In this document: one piece after another, positions 9,726-14,431 of the stretch
Numbering within the stretch: the first letter of the stretch is position 1
Layout: each line of letters begins with the position of its first letter
Source: Rhodanobacter sp.
Lineage (GTDB): Bacteria > Pseudomonadota > Gammaproteobacteria > Xanthomonadales > Rhodanobacteraceae
Direction: 5' to 3'
NCBI GenBank assembly: GCA_026193555.1
Contig: JAPHUU010000449.1
Coordinates: 1 to 14,431, forward strand
Length of the DNA: 14,431 bases
Program-made: the position numbers and the translations under genes
The notes under the pieces: model-generated
Seen by the model: only the letters and a program-made list of their open reading frames with translations
The model's database searches: none
Told to the model about the DNA's origin: nothing

Positions 9726-11180
9726 ATGCCAACTTTCAATGACATCCTGATCATGGCGCCGGAGTTCTATCTGGTCGCGGCAGCATGTGTGCTGCTGCTG
9801 GCCGATGCCTTCATGACGCCCGAGCAGCGTCCGCAGCTGCACTGGATTTCCATCGTCGTGCTGCTGGTGGCGGGCTGTCTGGTGATTGCCGGACAACCGG
9901 CTCAGGCGGTCACTGCCTTCGGTGGCATGTTCGTGCGTGACAACGTGGCCGAGATCCTCAAGGTCTTTGCGCTGGGCACCACGGCGCTGGTGATGGTCTA
10001 TGCGCGACCGTACCTGATCGACCTCAAGCTGCTGATCGGCGAGTTCTACACGCTGATGATCTTTGCGGTCATCGGCATCATGTTGCTGGTGTCGGCCGGC
10101 AACCTGGTGACGGTGTATCTCGGGCTGGAGCTGCTTTCGTTGTCGTCTTATGCGCTGGTTGCCTTGAATCGCGACGCGAAGTTGCCGTCCGAGGCGGCGA
10201 TCAAGTATTTCGTGCTGGGCGCGCTGGCCTCGGGCATGCTGCTGTATGGCATGTCGATGGTCTACGGTGCCTCCGGCATGGGCGGCACGCCGAGCCTGGA
10301 TCTGGCGTCATTGCATCACGTGATGGCCTATACCACGGCGCCGAAGCTGTTGCTGTTCGGTCTGGTATTCATGCTCGTCGGCATCGGCTTCAAGCTCGGT
10401 GCCGCGCCGTTCCACATGTGGATTCCGGACGTCTATCAAGGCGCACCGACCCCGGTCACCACGTTCATTGCCTCCGGCTCCAAGCTGGCTGCATTCGGCA
10501 TGGCTTACCGGCTGCTGGATGCAGGCATGGGCGACCTGTCGCACCAGTGGCAGCTGATGCTGGCCGTATTGGCGGTGGCATCGCTGGCGATCGGCAACCT
10601 GGTTGCGATCGTGCAGACGAACCTCAAGCGGATGCTGGCCTATTCGACCATTTCGCACATGGGCTACCTGCTGCTGGGTCTGGCGGCGGCGGGGCCGGAG
10701 GGATACGCAGCAGCGATGTTCTATGCCATCAGCTATGCGCTGATGAGCGTGGCAGCCTTCGGTGTGATACTGGCGTTGGCGCGCAAGGGTTTCGAGTGCG
10801 AGGAAATTTCCGACCTCAAGGGGCTCAACCAGACGTCGCCGTGGATGGCGTTCCTGATGCTGCTGGCGATGTTCTCACTGGCGGGTGTTCCCCCACTGTT
10901 CGGCTTCTGGGCGAAGGTGCTGGTGCTGGAGGCGGCGATTCACGCCGATATGCTCTGGCTGGCAGTGGTCGGTGTCGTGTTCGCGATCATCGGCCTGTAC
11001 TACTACCTGCATGTGATCAAGGTGATGTACTTCGACAAGCCGGCTGAAGGCAGTGTTCTGCAGGCCAAACCCGATGTGACTCTGCGCGTGATGCTGTCGC
11101 TGAACGCGCTTTCGCTGCTGGCTCTCGGGTTGTACTGGGGCCCGCTGCTGGGTTGGTGTCGCCGCGCGTTTGGTTTGTAG
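9726..11180 (+). CDS. nuoN: NADH-quinone oxidoreductase subunit N (NuoN), last gene of the nuo set
   Basis: NuoN is the antiporter-like subunit (ND2 homologue) nearest NuoK in the membrane arm. The 484-residue protein shows YLGLELLSLSSYALVAL (131-147) with E135, GIGFKLGAAPFHMWIPDVYQ (219-238) with K223, and GAPTPVTTFIASGSKLAAFG (239-258) with K253. All are typical of the family. Its ATG is twelve bases after the nuoM stop, with only a modest GGGA upstream. The end of this gene closes the nuo operon in the usual nuoA-N order. No clear intrinsic terminator follows the TAG stop before the tRNA promoter. Confidence 0.98.
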   Translation: MPTFNDILIMAPEFYLVAAACVLLLADAFMTPEQRPQLHWISIVVLLVAGCLVIAGQPAQAVTAFGGMFVRDNVAEILKVFALGTTALVMVYARPYLIDLKLLIGEFYTLMIFAVIGIMLLVSAGNLVTVYLGLELLSLSSYALVALNRDAKLPSEAAIKYFVLGALASGMLLYGMSMVYGASGMGGTPSLDLASLHHVMAYTTAPKLLLFGLVFMLVGIGFKLGAAPFHMWIPDVYQGAPTPVTTFIASGSKLAAFGMAYRLLDAGMGDLSHQWQLMLAVLAVASLAIGNLVAIVQTNLKRMLAYSTISHMGYLLLGLAAAGPEGYAAAMFYAISYALMSVAAFGVILALARKGFECEEISDLKGLNQTSPWMAFLMLLAMFSLAGVPPLFGFWAKVLVLEAAIHADMLWLAVVGVVFAIIGLYYYLHVIKVMYFDKPAEGSVLQAKPDVTLRVMLSLNALSLLALGLYWGPLLGWCRRAFGL

Positions 11181-11255
11181 CCGCCGGGCGACGTTGCAGC
11201 CGGTAGAAGCGATGAGGTCCGTGCGCAAGTATGGTCAAATGATTGGTCAGAACGC
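11181..11255. other. nuoN-tRNA spacer, no terminator seen; short direct repeat
   Basis: This stretch holds no gene. I found no stem-loop followed by a T run, so termination of the nuo transcript is not explained by an intrinsic terminator here. TGGTCA occurs twice on the same strand (11232-11237 and 11244-11249), starts twelve bases apart, ending seven bases before the proposed -35 box. It could be a regulator site or chance. Confidence 0.4.
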
Positions 11256-11284
11256 TTGCAAGAAACTGGCCATCTCGTTAAACT
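11256..11284 (+). promoter_or_regulatory. Predicted sigma70 promoter for tRNA-fMet and the rimP-nusA-infB operon
   Basis: TTGCAA at 11256-11261 and TAAACT at 11279-11284 each match four of six consensus -35 and -10 bases and are separated by the ideal 17 bases. Transcription would start near 11291, only about seven bases before the mature tRNA 5' end. The position is where E. coli places the metY-nusA operon promoter. This is an inference from motif and position, and no other comparable pair was seen in the 117-base nuoN-tRNA spacer. Confidence 0.6.
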
Positions 11285-11297
11285 CTTCGGACTCTGA

Positions 11298-11374
11298 TGC
11301 GGGGTGGAGCAGTCTGGCAGCTCGTCGGGCTCATAACCCGAAGGTCGCAGGTTCGAATCCTGCCCCCGCTACCA
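11298..11374 (+). tRNA. Initiator tRNA-fMet (anticodon CAU), CCA encoded
   Basis: A complete 77-base cloverleaf can be folded by eye. The acceptor arms are 11298-11304 and 11364-11370, the D stem is GAGC/GCTC, and the anticodon stem is TCGGG/CCCGA with anticodon CAT at 11332-11334. The variable loop is AGGTC, the T stem is GCAGG/CCTGC around TTCGAAT, the discriminator is A (11371), and CCA is encoded at 11372-11374. Initiator identity is shown by three consecutive G-C pairs in the anticodon stem, the A11-U24 pair in the D stem, and the unpaired 1-72 position. The 1-72 position is U-U here rather than the C-A of E. coli. Its product carries formyl-methionine to the ribosomal P site with IF2, whose gene lies downstream. 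Position before rimP matches E. coli metY. Confidence 0.96.
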
Positions 11375-11377
11375 GAT

Positions 11378-11396
11378 CTTTCTTGGTGCAAGAAAG
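11378..11396 (+). other. Perfect 8-bp stem-loop in the tRNA 3' trailer
   Basis: CTTTCTTG (11378-11385) and CAAGAAAG (11389-11396) are perfect inverted repeats around the loop GTG, three bases after the tRNA CCA. The 3' arm shares bases 11393-11396 with the 5' arm of the following terminator hairpin, so the two cannot both form fully. It could guide 3'-end processing of the tRNA or modulate the terminator; neither is shown by sequence alone. Confidence 0.6.
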
Positions 11397-11416
11397 CCTC
11401 CTCGTGAGGCTTTTTT
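11393..11416 (+). terminator. Intrinsic terminator after tRNA-fMet
   Basis: AAAGCCTC (11393-11400) pairs with GAGGCTTT (11406-11413) around a five-base loop, and the run of six T residues is at 11411-11416. This is a textbook Rho-independent terminator. Transcripts from the tRNA promoter should partly end here, giving abundant tRNA and less rimP-nusA-infB mRNA. Some readthrough is required unless another promoter lies downstream, and I saw none with convincing -10 and -35 elements. Confidence 0.82.
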
Positions 11417-11420
11417 GTTG

Positions 11421-11461
11421 GGCGCACGGTTGCGCCGCGACGGATCCACGCGACGGGTCCG
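11421..11461 (+). other. Two further stem-loops in the rimP leader
   Basis: GGCGCA (11421-11426) and TGCGCC (11431-11436) form a perfect six-base-pair stem with a CGGT loop. CGGATCC (11441-11447) pairs with GGGTCCG (11455-11461), including one T-G wobble, around a seven-base loop. Neither is followed by a T run. They may protect the mRNA 5' end or form an RNase III-type processing region, as described for the E. coli metY-nusA leader; this role is inference. Confidence 0.45.
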
Positions 11462-11505
11462 CTGCCCGAGGGGCTGGTTGAGGCGAATCATCGGCGAGAT
11501 CAAGG

Positions 11506-11531
11506 AAATGGGCCGTTGGAGCCCATTTTTT
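11506..11531 (+). terminator. Second terminator-like hairpin, directly before the rimP ribosome binding site
   Basis: AAATGGGC (11506-11513) pairs perfectly with GCCCATTT (11521-11528) around a seven-base loop, with six T residues at 11526-11531. Its end is only 28 bases before the rimP ATG, so it would act as an attenuator inside the operon rather than at an operon end. Together with the hairpin after the tRNA it gives two tandem termination points upstream of the nusA gene, whose product itself modulates hairpin termination. Confidence 0.75.
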
Positions 11532-11545
11532 GTTTCTGGCGATAC

Positions 11546-11552
11546 GGGAAGG
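11546..11552 (+). promoter_or_regulatory. Ribosome binding site that fixes the rimP start
   Basis: GGGAAGG lies seven bases upstream of the ATG at 11560. It decides for that start over an in-frame TTG at 11530, which falls in the T run of the upstream terminator hairpin and has no ribosome binding site. Confidence 0.8.
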
Positions 11553-11559
11553 CGAATTG

Positions 11560-12105
11560 ATGGATACACAGGCACTGGCACAACGCTTCTCCGGGATACT
11601 GGCCGATCTTGGCCTGGAATGCGTCGGCGTGGAGTTCACGCCGTCGCACGGACAGAGTACGCTGCGCGTTTACGTGGACCTGCTTGACAAGGGCGACGGT
11701 GATGCTGCCGAGCGCCGCGAAGTCGGCATCGAGGACTGCGAGAGCGCCAGTCGCGAGTTGTCTGCGCTGCTCGATGTTGAAGATCCGGTCCCCGGACATT
11801 ACGTATTGGAAGTGTCCTCGCCTGGTCTGGATCGACCGCTGTTCACCGCGGAGCAGTTTGCCAAGGTGAACGGGCAGGAAGTAAAGGTGTTGCTGAAGGC
11901 GCCGATCGAGGGTCGTCGTCGGTTGCGCGGCAAGTTGATTTCGGTGGAAGGCGGGCGAGTCACGCTGGAAGCGGAGGGCAGGACATTTGAATTCGAGCAC
12001 GCGCTGGTGGAAACCGCGCGCGTGGTGCCGGACTGGGTGGCGCTGGGTTATGCGCCGCAACCCAAGCGTGGCGGCAAGACAACGGCCCCCAAGGCCGCGA
12101 AATAA
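11560..12105 (+). CDS. rimP: Ribosome maturation factor RimP
   Basis: RimP is a cytoplasmic factor needed for assembly of the 30S ribosomal subunit. The 181-residue product shows the family core [20 protein letters not shown] (71-90) followed by DRPLFT (91-96). The N-terminal domain (about 1-95) and the C-terminal SH3-like domain (about 96-165, with [12 protein letters not shown] at the end) are both present. The tail after 168 is short, lysine-rich and variable in the family. Start choice rests on a strong GGGAAGG seven bases upstream. It is the first protein gene after the initiator tRNA and precedes nusA by 48 bases, the conserved order of the nusA operon. Expression probably depends on readthrough of two upstream hairpins. 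The 48-base gap contains only a weak CGCC/GGCG inverted repeat at 12125-12136. Confidence 0.96.
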   Translation: MDTQALAQRFSGILADLGLECVGVEFTPSHGQSTLRVYVDLLDKGDGDAAERREVGIEDCESASRELSALLDVEDPVPGHYVLEVSSPGLDRPLFTAEQFAKVNGQEVKVLLKAPIEGRRRLRGKLISVEGGRVTLEAEGRTFEFEHALVETARVVPDWVALGYAPQPKRGGKTTAPKAAK

Positions 12106-12153
12106 TCAATCTAGAGCGATGGGACGCCGCTTGGCGCCTATGGAGTTGTTGCA

Positions 12154-13659
12154 ATGAGCAAAGAACTTTTGCTGGTCGTCGATGCGGTTGCCAATGAAAA
12201 GGGCGTGCCGCTGGAAGTGATCTTCGAAGCGATGGAAGCCGCCTTGGCTTCCGCGGCCAAGAAGCGCTATCCGGATGAGGAGCCTGACATCCGCGTCTCC
12301 ATCGACCACGAAACCGGCGAGTACCAGACGTTTCGTCGCTGGGAAATCATTGCCGATGATGGCGAGATGGAATCGCCGTCCTACCAACTGCGCCTGATGG
12401 ATGCGCTGGACGAACGCGCTGATGCCGAAGTGGGCGAGTACATCGAGCAGCAGGTCGAGAATGCCGAATTCGGGCGCATCGCGGCGCAGGCCGCCAAGCA
12501 GGTTATCGTGCAGCGCGTGCGCGAAGCCGAACGCCAGCAGGTGGTCGACGCCTTCGCGGATCGCGTGGGTGAACTGGTGACCGGCATCGTGAAGCGCGTC
12601 GAGCGCGGCAACATCTATCTCGACCTGGGCAGCAACGCCGAGGCGTTCATTCCGCGTGACAAGACGATACCGCGTGAATCGGCGCGTGTCGGCGATCGCG
12701 TTCGCGGTTACCTGTACGAAGTGAAGTCGGAAGTCCGCGGACCGCAATTGTTCGTCTCGCGCGCGGCTCCGGAGTTCATGGTCGAGCTGTTCAAGCTGGA
12801 AGTGCCGGAAGTTGGTCAGGGTCTGGTCGAGATCAAGGGTTGCGCCCGTGATCCGGGTGATCGCGCCAAGATCGCCGTACTCGCCCACGACAGCCGTACC
12901 GATCCGATCGGCGCCTGCATCGGCATGCGTGGTTCGCGCGTGCAGGCGGTGTCGAACGACCTCAATGGCGAGCGGGTGGACATTGTCCTCTGGCATGAGA
13001 ATCAGGCGCAGTACGTCATCAATGCGATGGCGCCGGCTGAGGTGCAGTCCATCATCATGGACGAAGAAAAGCATTCGATGGACATCGCGGTCGCCGAGGA
13101 CAAGCTGTCCCAGGCGATTGGTCGCGGTGGCCAGAATGTGCGCCTCGCCAGCAAGCTCACCGGCTGGCAGCTCAATGTGATGACCCAGGATCAGGTCACC
13201 GCCAAGAGCGAATCCGAACAGGAGGCTGCACGTCAGCTGTTCATGGACAAGCTTGAGGTGGATCAGGAGATTGCCGTTATCCTTGTGCAGGAAGGCTTCT
13301 CCAGTGTCGAGGAAATTGCCTACGTGCCGAGTGCTGAATTGCTGGCGGTGGAGGGCTTTGACGAGGATATCGTCGAGGAGCTCCGTGCCCGTGCCCGCGA
13401 CGCGTTGCTGACAGAGGCGCTGGCCGCGGAGGAGGTCGTTGAAGAGCACCAGCCATCCGATGAGCTGCTGGCGCTGGAAGGCATGGATGAGGCGACGGCC
13501 TACGCACTGGCGGCGCGAGAAATCAGTACGGTCGATGATCTGGCGGATCTGGCGGTGGATGACCTGATCGAAATCGAAAACATGAACGAAGAGCGCGCTG
13601 GCGCACTGATCATGGCCGCTCGTGCGCCCATGATCGAGCGGCTGGAGAGAGGCGGCTAA
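12154..13659 (+). CDS. nusA: Transcription termination/antitermination protein NusA
   Basis: NusA binds RNA polymerase, promotes hairpin pausing and intrinsic termination, and takes part in antitermination on rRNA operons. The 501-residue protein has the full gammaproteobacterial architecture. It has an N-terminal polymerase-binding domain (about 1-130) and an S1 domain (about 137-201, with [16 protein letters not shown]). KH1 (about 225-290) contains [12 protein letters not shown] at 252-263, and KH2 (about 300-350) contains [13 protein letters not shown] at 321-333. Two acidic C-terminal repeats follow (about 363-425 and 436-490); in E. coli these contact the polymerase alpha subunit and proteins such as lambda N. 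GGAG at 12142-12145 is eight bases before the ATG. In E. coli, NusA represses its own operon, and the hairpins in the rimP leader here are possible targets; that is inference. Confidence 0.98.
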   Translation: MSKELLLVVDAVANEKGVPLEVIFEAMEAALASAAKKRYPDEEPDIRVSIDHETGEYQTFRRWEIIADDGEMESPSYQLRLMDALDERADAEVGEYIEQQVENAEFGRIAAQAAKQVIVQRVREAERQQVVDAFADRVGELVTGIVKRVERGNIYLDLGSNAEAFIPRDKTIPRESARVGDRVRGYLYEVKSEVRGPQLFVSRAAPEFMVELFKLEVPEVGQGLVEIKGCARDPGDRAKIAVLAHDSRTDPIGACIGMRGSRVQAVSNDLNGERVDIVLWHENQAQYVINAMAPAEVQSIIMDEEKHSMDIAVAEDKLSQAIGRGGQNVRLASKLTGWQLNVMTQDQVTAKSESEQEAARQLFMDKLEVDQEIAVILVQEGFSSVEEIAYVPSAELLAVEGFDEDIVEELRARARDALLTEALAAEEVVEEHQPSDELLALEGMDEATAYALAAREISTVDDLADLAVDDLIEIENMNEERAGALIMAARAPMIERLERGG

Positions 13660-13693
13660 CCGCGGGCGGCAGTACCCTGGATGGGTGCGCCGA

Positions 13694-13715
13694 GAAAGGC
13701 TCCGTTGAGCCTTTC
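13694..13715 (+). other. Perfect 9-bp stem-loop in the nusA-infB gap, no U tract
   Basis: GAAAGGCTC (13694-13702) and GAGCCTTTC (13707-13715) are perfect inverted repeats around the tetraloop CGTT. The following bases are ACCAAGG, so this is not an intrinsic terminator. The gap between nusA and infB is 130 bases, long for this tight operon, and otherwise contains no gene or convincing promoter. The structure could be an RNA-processing or stabilising element, or a protein-binding site; the sequence does not say which. Confidence 0.7.
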
Positions 13716-13780
13716 ACCAAGGATGGGGGTGGCTGTGCAGATGAAGGTCACACAGTCGATGAGCGCGGGAACGGCGGAGC

Positions 13781-13784
13781 AGGA
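13781..13784 (+). promoter_or_regulatory. Ribosome binding site for infB
   Basis: AGGA lies five bases upstream of the ATG at 13790, and GGAG at 13776-13779 lies ten bases upstream. This supports 13790 as the infB start over earlier ATG codons in the gap, which are in another frame. Confidence 0.7.
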
Positions 13785-13789
13785 ACACG

Positions 13790-14431
13790 ATGTCGGACGT
13801 TACAATCAAACAACTCGCCCAGGTTCTGGGCATGCCAGTCGACAAGCTGCTCTCGCAGCTTGGCGAGGCTGGCATGAAATTCTCCGACCAGGAGCAGGTC
13901 ATCAGCAGCACCGAAAAGGTGAAACTGCTGGGCTTTCTGCGCCGCACCCATGGCAAGACCGATACGGTCGCCGAGGTTGATGGCAGCGCGCCGCGCCAGA
14001 TCACCCTCAAGCGACGAACCGTCGGTGAATTGAAGGTGCCTGCACCTGGCGGCCGCGGCGTGACCGGCACCGCCAAGACGGTGAACGTAGAGGTCCGCGC
14101 CAAGCGAACCTACGTCAAGCGCAGCGTGATCGCCGAAGAGGCCAGCGTCGATGGCGAGCGGGTGGATGCCAAGCGCAAGCTGCTTGAATCCGAACGCGAG
14201 CGTGAGCAGGAAGATCAGGATCGCATCGAAGCCGAGCGCCGCCGTCAGGAAGAGGCGCAACAGCGCGCCGATGAGGATGCGCAGCGCAAGCAGGAGCGCG
14301 ATGCGCAGGATGAGGCAGCGAAGACTGTCGTCGCTGCGGCCGCGGTGAGCGAAGGCGTGGAAGAGGTGACGCCCGAGCACGTGCCGCCAGTGGCGGAGGC
14401 GCCGGCCGAAAAGGTCGAGGTCGAGGTCGAG
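13790..14431 (+). CDS. infB: Translation initiation factor IF-2 (InfB), N-terminal part, cut by window end
   Basis: IF2 is the GTPase that brings formyl-methionyl initiator tRNA to the 30S subunit and promotes subunit joining. Only the first 214 codons are in the window, open to the last base. The start MSDVTIKQLAQVLGMPVDKL is the typical IF2 N-terminal domain (about residues 1-50, continuing to STEKVKLLGFLRR). ITLKRRTVGELKVP at about 69-82 is the IF2-associated segment. Residues from about 125 to 172 are a highly charged Glu/Arg/Gln stretch likely to be helical, and then an Ala/Val/Glu/Pro-rich linker begins. The G domain lies beyond the window. Presence of the initiator tRNA gene in the same operon fits the functional partnership. 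The last 18 bases are three tandem GTCGAG units (Val-Glu repeats). Confidence 0.97.
   Translation, partial: MSDVTIKQLAQVLGMPVDKLLSQLGEAGMKFSDQEQVISSTEKVKLLGFLRRTHGKTDTVAEVDGSAPRQITLKRRTVGELKVPAPGGRGVTGTAKTVNVEVRAKRTYVKRSVIAEEASVDGERVDAKRKLLESEREREQEDQDRIEAERRRQEEAQQRADEDAQRKQERDAQDEAAKTVVAAAAVSEGVEEVTPEHVPPVAEAPAEKVEVEVE
14414..14431 (+). repeat. Tandem GTCGAG hexanucleotide repeat in infB linker, reaching window end
   Basis: Three perfect GTCGAG units encode Val-Glu repeats in the low-complexity linker of IF2 and may continue past the window. Such linkers vary in length between strains, and an in-frame hexamer could expand or contract without a frameshift. Three units is a short tract, so this is only a note. 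Confidence 0.6.

Noticed and set aside
11170..11481. Plus-strand open frame across the nuoN end, tRNA and terminator
   Set aside because: It runs through a tRNA gene and a terminator, has no ribosome binding site and shows no recognisable protein.
11530..11559. In-frame upstream TTG start for rimP
   Set aside because: The TTG lies in the T run of a hairpin and lacks a ribosome binding site, whereas the ATG at 11560 has a strong one and gives the usual RimP N-terminus.
11331..11639. Minus-strand open frame whose product ends in AGAGFEPATFGL
   Set aside because: This peptide is a familiar artefact of translating the antisense strand of a tRNA T arm and anticodon arm; the sequence is the initiator tRNA.
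12125..12136. Small CGCC/GGCG inverted repeat between rimP and nusA
   Set aside because: Only four base pairs with no extension or T run; such repeats are common by chance in GC-rich sequence.
12106..13449. 447-codon minus-strand open frame opposite nusA
   Set aside because: nusA has all its domains on the plus strand. The opposite frame shows no domain or start signal.
13681..13980. 99-codon open frame beginning in the nusA-infB gap
   Set aside because: It overlaps the start of infB in another frame, has no ribosome binding site and no family resemblance.
1..14431. Search for a mobile element, CRISPR array, defence or other novel gene system
   Set aside because: All coding space is taken by conserved nuo and nusA-operon genes with tight spacing. 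No transposase, integrase, array repeats or unexplained gene is present.

Overview
The window is a GC-rich, densely packed chromosomal segment that reads throughout as housekeeping sequence. It carries the distal part of a nuo operon (proton-pumping NADH:quinone oxidoreductase, respiratory complex I), then an initiator tRNA gene, then the start of the rimP-nusA-infB transcription/translation operon. All genes lie on the + strand. The protein sequences and the gene order (nuoF to nuoN, tRNA-fMet, rimP, nusA, infB) suggest a gammaproteobacterium of the Xanthomonadales/Lysobacterales, perhaps a Rhodanobacter/Dyella/Frateuria-like genus. This assignment is by recall of family sequences; no database was searched.

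Region 1 (1-11180) holds nuoF (5' end cut off by the window edge), nuoG, nuoH, nuoI, nuoJ, nuoK, nuoL, nuoM and nuoN. Gaps are 0-14 bases, with ATGA stop/start overlaps at nuoF/nuoG and nuoJ/nuoK, so the set is almost certainly one polycistronic unit. NuoF and NuoG (with NuoE, outside the window) form the NADH-oxidising electron-input module. NuoI carries two [4Fe-4S] clusters towards the quinone site that NuoH helps to form. NuoJ, K, L, M and N are membrane subunits of the proton-pumping arm. All expected catalytic and ligand residues that I checked are present, except that NuoG lacks the cysteines of the off-pathway N7 cluster.

Region 2 (11181-11559) is the only non-protein stretch of note: a 117-base spacer with a plausible sigma70 promoter, an initiator tRNA-fMet gene with an encoded CCA end and a U1-U72 mismatch, and a 185-base rimP leader rich in hairpins. 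The leader includes two intrinsic-terminator-like structures, one just after the tRNA and one immediately before the rimP ribosome binding site.

Region 3 (11560-14431) holds rimP (30S maturation factor), nusA (elongation/termination/antitermination factor) and the first 214 codons of infB (IF2). A 130-base nusA-infB gap contains a perfect 9-bp stem-loop without a U tract. The layout matches the E. coli metY-rimP-nusA-infB operon.

I found no mobile element, CRISPR array, defence system, pseudogene or unknown gene. The points worth a second look are the RNA structures of the tRNA-rimP leader and the nusA-infB gap, the tRNA acceptor mismatch, the apparent lack of a terminator between nuoN and the tRNA, and small features of NuoG and NuoL.
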